Source: Armigeres subalbatus
Taxonomy: Eukaryota; Arthropoda; Insecta; Diptera; Culicidae
Assembly (NCBI RefSeq): GCF_024139115.2
Contig: NC_085141.1
Coordinates: 67,620,675-67,684,674 of the forward strand
Direction: 5' to 3'
DNA: 64,000 nt
Shown here: piece by piece, positions 57,470 to 64,000 of the stretch
Layout: every line of letters begins with the position of its first letter
How positions within the stretch are numbered: position 1 is the first letter of the stretch
The notes under the pieces: generated by a model
The model's database searches: none
What the model was told of the DNA's origin: nothing
The model's input: only the letters and a program-made list of their open reading frames with translations
Program-made: the position numbers and the translations under genes

Positions 57470-58223
57470 GATCTTACCAAAACAGCAAACCAAGTATCGC
57501 ATATAAATGAATGTAAATTGTTGGAAATAATGAGAGCGTTTTTTACCTAGTCATGTTTTTTAAACATTTTATATTGCACTAGAAAAAAATTATCATCAAA
57601 TCTTGGTTATATTTTCAATTCTACTAGCAATAGTGCTAATAACCTCACTGGATAACCAGAAATCATCTCGTCGGTATAAGCATACAAATAAGGCTCCCCA
57701 GACCTAAGCGATTTCACCGCCGCGACGGCGACAACTAATCCCAGCAATTCTATCATTGGGTCGCTGCAGGCAATGTTCCATTTGCGCTTCCATATCTACG
57801 GCGACAAAATCGCAGTCGCCAAGCGATAGAATCGCGTCACGTTGCATGTGTTCCATGCACCTTGTAGGATTGCGTTTATAAATGTGAATATTATGTGTTT
57901 TGTATGTGCAGTACTTATGGAAAGTAGCGAAAATTCTAGGGGGCTGGTGTGGTTCGGTTCTAGGTGGGGCTAAGGCCCCCCTAGCCCCCTGAAGTCACGC
58001 CAATGCATATCAGTAAAGTTACAAAGTAGTAGAATGTTATGTTATAGCCCTAGCTCGTCTTGTTAAGCGATAACGTTCATCTAAACAAGCTCTAAAAATA
58101 ATCTTCTTTTCAAATCATTCTTATGTATACTACTGGTTTACCGAAAGGATGCTAGTTATTTTTACAATTTTGCTAGTCGCGAAGGATTTCAAATTATTAC
58201 AAGCAACCTTTTGAAGAGTTCCA

Positions 58224-58412
58224 GGAATCCAAAACAAAATTCAATCGCGTTTTCAAGGGCGTACTAAATACAAAAGCAACGCATAACTGTCATTTTTATT
58301 ACATCACGTATGCGACGCGGCAAAGCTGGAATAATAAAAATGACAGTTATACGTTGCTTCCTTATTGAGTGCTGTGCCCTTCAAAACGCGAGTAGATTTA
58401 CATTTGGATTCC
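58224..58412. mobile_element. Hairpin MITE just upstream of protease copy 2
   Basis: The ends GGAATCCAAA...TTTGGATTCC are inverted, and an internal stem (aactgtcatttttatta against its complement) folds the middle. A second copy is at 59868-60053. It ends about 73 bases before the candidate initiator of the protease gene. Confidence 0.75.
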
Positions 58413-58484
58413 GGGAGGCTTGTCCTTAAGTGCATTACTAGTTGTTTGCATCCGTACATCTGTTGGTTGCAAAAATCAACTATG

Positions 58485-58489
58485 TCAGT
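58485..58489 (+). promoter_or_regulatory. Candidate initiator, protease copy 2
   Basis: TCAGT, 61 bases before the ATG, in the same place as in copy 1 and within the conserved upstream block. No TATA box is visible about 30 bases before it. Confidence 0.45.
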
Positions 58490-58545
58490 ACTTGTTCAAC
58501 CATCATCCTCATCTTACAGTTGTTGAATTTAATCTTGCAACCAGT

Positions 58546-59665
58546 ATGACCAGATTCACACTAGTTATTCTAATCTATTTTACGGTGCTACTACAGATTA
58601 AGTGCGAAATTCAATGTGGCGTTCCTACAATTATAAAAAACCAATTAATCGTTAATGGCCTAAATACAGCTCCTGGTGAATTCCCATGGCATGCTGCCAT
58701 TTACCATCGAAAATCAACTACCGAGGAGTATAAATGTGGTGGAACTTTAATTAGCAATTGGTTTATCCTGACTGCAGCCCATTGCGTGACAACTGGGAAT
58801 GGCAACGTTCTCGCTACCGAATCCGTTTTTGTGAAACTGGGTGTCCATGATTTGAGAAAACTGTGGAAAAAATCAGCTCAGCAACATGACCTCACCAAAA
58901 TAATCAAAGAGCCTCGGTTCAGCTCTGAAACATTGACACACGACATAGCTATGCTGAAGCTTGCATCGGAAGCTGAATATGATAGATACGTCATACCCGC
59001 GTGTCTATACAAGGAAGATGATCTGCCAGGACAGCTCGGAACGGTTATTGGGTATGGATTAACCGAACAGGACGTTTTGGCTATGGTATTGAAGAAGGCG
59101 ACTATGCCAGTGATTGGGTATCCGGAGTGTTTGGAAAGTGATCGAGATTTTTTTGCTCATAGCTTGTCAGATGGGGTAATATGTGCTGGATACACAAATG
59201 GCACTGCTGCATGCAATGGAGATAGTGGTGGTGGATTGTTCATACAAAAGCATGGTGCATGGTATTTAGGTGGAATTGTTTCCCATACCAGGAAGCGAGC
59301 TGATAATTCATTATTTTGTCAAACTAAAGGATATGCAATCTACACGAAAATTACAAAATATTTACCATGGATTCACAGTACTATGCGTAAAACAGTACGG
59401 GAAGATGGCCTAACCTCGGCAAGCACTAATTCAGGTAAGTCCCTATAAGGGGCCATACACGAATTACGTAAGTAAGGACTAATGAGAGAAGGGAGTCTGA
59501 CATTTACTTACGCTTCATACGAATAAAAAATAATTAATTTGAAAAAAAAATCTCACATTAAGGAAAGAAGTTTTTGAAAAAACCTAAATTATTCCTTTCG
59601 TAATTAGTATACGGCCCCTTCTAAAACTTGTTTCAGCCGATGTAATCAATATAGAAAAATATTAG
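58546..59665 (+). CDS. S1A serine protease, copy 2 (intact paralogue)
   Basis: Exon 58546-59434 (donor CAG|GTAAGT) joins a short last exon 59637-59665 (acceptor TTTCAG, stop TAG). The total is 305 residues and the phase is right. The start is ATG 58546, giving a clean signal peptide (MTRFTLVILIYFTVLLQ); the longer open frame begins at a TTG. The triad is His79 (TAAHC), Asp133 (HDIAML) and Ser227 (GDSGGG). The residue six before the serine is Ala, not the Asp of trypsins. The activation-like site is L-IVNG rather than R-IVGG. Both point to a hydrophobic preference, as in ModSP/HP14-type initiators, but LDLa and CCP domains are absent here. No clip domain is present. The paralogue is the gene split at 34606-47316. 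Confidence 0.87.
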
Positions 59666-59867
59666 TTTTCTTTGTACAACATTGTTGTACTAAAACTACT
59701 ATCGTTCAAACGAAGATAGTGAGAACAAGTAGGCATGTCATTTCGGCTGATTTGTTATGAGCCAGACACAATGCGATTGTGCATACACGCGGAATATAGC
59801 AGTCGCTAATCGTTTCGAGATGATTTCCTTTTTATGAATTTCCATTTTTAAAACATCTCGGCCTCTC

Positions 59868-60053
59868 GGAATCCAAAACAAAAAGCACTCCCGTTTTCAA
59901 GGGCATCCCATTCAAAACGGAAGCAACGCACAACTGTCATTTTTGTTATTTCACGCATGCTGCGAATGCAATGCAGCTGGACTAATACAAATGACAGTTG
60001 TGGGTTGCTTCCAAATTTTATGGGGTACGCGAGTGCTTTTTGTTTTGGATTCT
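59868..60053. mobile_element. Hairpin MITE, second copy
   Basis: The ends GGAATCCAAAACAAA and the inverted TTTGTTTTGGATTCT match the copy at 58224-58412, including the internal aactgtcattttt stem. The bases after both copies (gggargcttgtccttaa) are also the same, so the true element may extend past the inverted ends. Confidence 0.75.
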
Positions 60054-60118
60054 GGGAAGCTTGTCCTTAACCACGACGTTCTGCTGCATTGATTATAGGA
60101 AATGTAAGATAAGATATA

Positions 60119-60308
60119 GGGGAAATGACGGCTTTGGCAGGCTTTGTTCTATTACTGTCTAGGGGGTTTTCTATAACAAATTATGCTCAAATTTGGCCTA
60201 AACATTCTTTGCATATCGAAGAACATTTTAGCTAAATTTTATAAAATTTGGTCAACAAAAACCCCCTAACAATAATAGAACAAAACCTGCCAAAGCCGTC
60301 ATTTCCCC
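60119..60308. mobile_element. MITE with ~50-bp inverted repeats
   Basis: The ends GGGGAAATGACGGCTTTGGC are exact inverted copies and similarity continues through tagaacaaaa and aaccccct. It is flanked by TA (60117-60118, 60309-60310). It has no coding capacity. Confidence 0.85.
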
Positions 60309-60310
60309 TA

Positions 60311-62650
60311 TGTAAGTTAAGCATTCATAAAAGAATATAGTTTATTCAGAAATTAATTTAGACTGAACTGATTTTATTAACTATTTCTGATATGTCAGCA
60401 ATAAGCTCTCAACCTGGTTGACGTTCCTTCTCAATCGGACGACCGGTTCGTTCGATGATGTGTGTCAGCAGGTTGTACGTTGGCTGTACTTTATCGCTGC
60501 GTATGCTCGTTCGTCCAATGTACCATGCTGTTGCCAGGTCGCTGTTGCTACCCACTTGTTGATATTGGCGTAGTTGCATGGTTCTGGTGCTGAACTCCTC
60601 CTAACGTCTCCCCCCTCAAGTGTCGGACGTCCTCGTTCGACTTCTCCCAAACTTTCAGAACCTGAAGCCTTGGGAATGGAATGAACTTTAAAGGTATTAG
60701 TTTCCCTTTTTTTGATAACGTATTTCTTGACTGAAAGCCTCGATCGTAGCGTCTTCTGCCTTAAACTTTGCTGTAGTGCCGTGGCACCGCTTGCTGAATC
60801 TGTGGAAATAGACTACGATCAAAAGAAAAATGGTTATGGATGCAATCGTGACTCCTCCGATCACTTGTGATTTAAGTAGCTACAATCAGATCCTAACGAT
60901 TTCTTCCAGGTTTTCTAGATTTACTTGATGATTATCCTCCATATCGGAGAGTAATGTTTTCTTTTTTTATTTCATTATTAAAGAGGCTTGCAGCCCTAGG
61001 CTGGCTCACCGTTAATGTTTTCTATAAATATTGGTGTAGAAAGTTCTGCGCTCGCTAAGATTAGGAAATTTTGTAGGAATGTTTGGTTGAGAATCTTTAC
61101 TGTACAATTTTACGTTTTGATAATTGTAGGGGCTGCTATGATTCGGTTGTCTCAACAAGGGCCTGATATGTGAACTCTCACTCTGCTGTCTAGAAGAATT
61201 GTGCCTGGGATGATTTCTTCGACTATTATCTGGTTGGTATCATTGGACATGTTGCACTTTGCTGCTTGAACTACCCACACAGGTGAAGTGTAAGGCGAGA
61301 TACACTCTTTAACTATTTCGTTCCGAACCATTTTCCTCACTTGATTCTGAACTTCTTCCTCAAAATCATAAAGGTACAAGGTACAAATGAAGTACTTGTA
61401 AGATTTTGTGGATGCATTTTTGGATGCAATCGGTTGTTCATATTTTATGTTTAATTTTATGCCTAAATGTCAGCTTGTCCCATTCTGCATATAAAACTTC
61501 TTTGTATCAATCAAACCCCGATTTTAAGGCCTCTTTCTCTTTCTCATTCACGGGATCGTCACGAAAAGTGTAGTCGTTGGTAATAATTTGCTTTGGTAGC
61601 TCCAACAAATCAAATGGATCATTCTCCATTTCAGCACTGTTCACATTAATTTCGTGAGCACTCTGCGAGTTATTTTGGATTACCACGGATTACCATTACC
61701 ATTTCCAACACTTCGATATAATCCAGGTAGGATAGTAAATAAACGAATTGCGGTTCAATTAATTTTCTATCAGAAAATCACCATCTCTTTTTGTTCGCAA
61801 TGTAATATATTGAAACTCCTGTTAACCGTTTGATTGTCTGGGAGACTTTTCGACATTTGAAAAGTTTTCTTTCCAATTTAAGTATTTTTGCGGATATCGA
61901 TCTGGGCATTTAAATCCCTTAGTGACTCGTAACCAAGTTCGTAAACGATCAATCCGTCAAAATATTTGTGGAATTTTAAAACACATAAAAAGGAAGCAGA
62001 TTTGTTTATAGTAGTAGTTCCACTAATGTTTGTTACTCGAATCCTTTTTTCGCTCACATGGTCAGGTGTGTCAAACAAAAATTTAATTTCCTCTTTGGTT
62101 GTTTTTACTGAAATACAGGGAACGAAATTGTTATTCCATACGTTTTTACCCCTGGCGGCTCTTCCACCAGAAAATTTAGCTTATCATCCACGAAGTAGCG
62201 TTTTGGTGCAAATTCAGAACATGACTTGTATTCCGAACACTAGCATTTTAGGGCCCTAAAACTAAAACTTTTATTGGTTTTACACACTGAGGATCAAGAT
62301 TACAAACGACTTCAAGCTCCTGTGGATAAAATTACACGAATAAAGTCAAAATGGCCTTTTAAAAGCGAGTGTTCGGAATATGAGTCATGTTCGGAAATTG
62401 AGTCAAAACGGTACTTATCATCAGAGTTGAACACTGAACTATCTAATAGTGGTGGAGTATCATGTTCCTTTTCGCGAGAATTGCTGTGTTGACATTCGTC
62501 AGGATCATTGTCGTGGTTGTTGATCACTGTCCTAGAATTCGCCGTTCTCATACAGACGTCGTCATCTAGTGCAGCTTTGTAGTATCTAAATTTCCCCGAT
62601 GAATTAGATTTATTATGGAAATTCTGTGGGCTCGAAGGCATGACGGGGAG
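60311..62650 (-). pseudogene. Decayed envelope-bearing Gypsy (errantivirus-like) relic
   Basis: Read on the minus strand: a degenerate segment at about 62640-61880, the N-terminal part of a reverse transcriptase at 61379-61152 (block SPYTSPVWVV), a large deletion, then a hydrophobic membrane segment with a basic tail at about 60900-60715, as at the C-terminus of insect retroviral envelope proteins. A purine run (gaggggggaga) and an AGTT-start LTR-like segment with an AATAAA follow, to about 60311. It has many stops and frameshifts and cannot be functional. Confidence 0.55.
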
Positions 62651-62762
62651 TTCAGCTTGCTGGGTTAGGCGTTTACCTTACGGGTGCGGTGGACGTTCAT
62701 GTGGTTTCCTATAAAATTTCTGTCGGTAATCAGCATTTAAATATTCCCTTGCTTTTTATTTA

Positions 62763-64000
62763 TTACCAGACTAAGGCCGGAGTGGCCTGTGCAATACATA
62801 GAAGTCTTCTCCGTCCAGCTCGGTCCATGGCTGCACTTCGCCAACCACGCAGTCTGCGGAGGGCCCGCAAATCGCAAACCTGAGCGATCCACCTTACCCG
62901 CTGTGCATCACGCCTTCTTGTTCCCGTCGGATCGTTTTCGAGAACAATTTTCACCTACTTCACTTTACTGTCCGACATTCTGGCTACGTGTCCGGCCCAC
63001 CGCAGTCTTCCGATTTTCGCGGTGTGAACGATAGATGGTTCTCCCAACAGCTGATGCAACTCGTGGTTCATTCGTCTCCTCCACGTACCGTCCGCCATCT
63101 AGAGGCCTGAATAAAAGAAACGCGGATAGAAAATATGACTCGGCCAACACTGCATTTAATCTTCTTCATCAAAGAACAACGCATGAAAAGGAAGAAATGG
63201 TTTATGTAGATAATATCTTACAATCCGCTATTTTATGTGTCCACATCATATAACAATAGAATCCAATAAACAATGGAATTTCATTTCATAATCTTTTAAT
63301 GACTAGCATATATTATTGCAAACTAATGTAAAATAAATTCATTTGCAGTATTTGAGCCTACATTTTGGCTGTTGACAGGTCTCCTGCTCGATTGGCTGCA
63401 GTTTTTTGACGGTTCGATTGGCGGCACAAACATATCAGCGTTTCTCTTATTCAGGCCTCTACACCCCACCATAGATAATACGCAGCACTTTCCTTTCGAA
63501 AACTCCCAGTGCGCGTTGGTCCTCCTCGTTGGTCCAGGTCTCCTGGCCGTAGAGAACTACCGGTTTAATAAGCGTTTTGTAGATAGTCAGTTTGGTACGG
63601 CGGCGAATTCTATTCGATCGAAGCGTTTTGCGTAGTCCAGAATACGTACGATTTCCAGCCATGATGCGTCTCAGAATTTCTATGTTGGTATCGTTATAGG
63701 CGGTCACCAGTGAGCCCAAGTATACGAATTCTTCTACCACCTCGATTTCGTCACCACCGATAGAAACTCGTGGTGGGTGGCTTTCATTGACCTCTCTTGA
63801 GCCCGCTTCCTATCATGTAGTTCGTCTTCGACGTGTTGATGACTAGTTCAATTCTTTTAGCTTCGCTTTTTAGTCTGATGTAGGCTTCCTCCATCCTCTC
63901 CATGTTACGTGCCATGATATCAATGTCGTCGGCGAAACCAAATAACTGGAGGGACTTCTTTGAAATCGTACCAATCGTGTCAATCGTATTACTCCCTCCA
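62763..64000 (-). pseudogene. LINE ORF2 C-terminal region, split by a MITE, runs off the window
   Basis: Minus-strand blocks EEFVYLGSLVT, LRKTLRSNRIRRRTK, YKTLIKPVVLYG and FERKVLRIIYGGV (63740-63462) and, past the MITE, the GHVA-type region and TRRRDAQRVRW (about 63060-62763) follow the order seen at 13055-13729. Frameshifts are present. The upstream part extends beyond 64000. Confidence 0.75.
63102..63459. mobile_element. TA-flanked MITE inside the LINE
   Basis: The ends GAGGCCTGAATAA are perfect 13-bp inverted repeats, and similarity continues through agaaacgc. TA lies on both sides (63100-63101, 63460-63461). The LINE coding blocks resume on either side, which confirms the insertion. A decayed relative is at 28626-28880. 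Confidence 0.85.

Overview
The window looks like a transposon-packed stretch of a mosquito nuclear genome, most likely Aedes (probably Ae. aegypti). The main reason is a well-formed Feilai-type tRNA-derived SINE (5041-5337, minus, 11-bp target-site duplication, triplet tail). The wide variety of MITEs, LINEs, LTR elements and SINEs nested in each other fits. There is no prokaryotic-style gene organisation; introns, splice sites, signal peptides and poly(A) signals are eukaryotic.

Four host genes can be supported, all on the plus strand. (1) 11119-12819 is an intronless coding exon for a 566-residue secreted-then-anchored leucine-rich-repeat protein with one transmembrane helix, resembling the transmembrane LRIM immune proteins of mosquitoes. 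(2) 34606-47316 is an S1A serine protease gene cut in two by an 11.8-kb LTR retrotransposon. (3) 51398-54586 is a three-exon GH18 chitinase-like gene whose catalytic motif has an Asp-to-Asn change. (4) 58546-59665 is an intact paralogue of the disrupted protease, with a small final exon. An unrecognised minus-strand ORF block of 254 bp occurs twice, base for base identical (54722-54975 and 57216-57469).

Layout: 1-10.6 kb is mobile and repetitive DNA (a Helitron-like element with G-rich tandem repeats, LINE pieces, Feilai, a GGGTAA-ended MITE, a TTAA-flanked piggyBac-like MITE, a degenerate TTCCTCC repeat field). 11-13 kb is the LRR gene. 13-34 kb is nested repeats: a copia gag relic holding a hairpin MITE holding a deleted LINE (16.7-19.2 kb), a foldback minisatellite element inside a MITE (22.1-23.8 kb), a four-element nest (24.2-27.7 kb) and a minus-strand R1/Waldo-like LINE relic sitting in a (TATGTG)n run of another repeat (29.2-33.8 kb). 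34.6-47.3 kb is the broken protease with its Gypsy-type insertion. 49.6-50.7 kb is a Jockey-like LINE with its RT core deleted. 51-60 kb holds the chitinase-like gene, duplicated ORF blocks, tandem hairpin repeats, SINEs and the intact protease. 60-64 kb is a decayed envelope-bearing Gypsy/errantivirus-like relic and a LINE fragment split by a TA-flanked MITE.

The LRR protein and the proteases fit extracellular recognition and protease-cascade roles, and the GH18 protein fits chitin binding or remodelling, but nothing in the sequence shows that they work together. The strongest new observations are the precise retrotransposon disruption of one of two protease paralogues, the identical 254-bp ORF duplication, a perfect 76-bp inverted repeat in a chitinase-like intron, and a tandem array of hairpins that vary in a pairing-preserving way.
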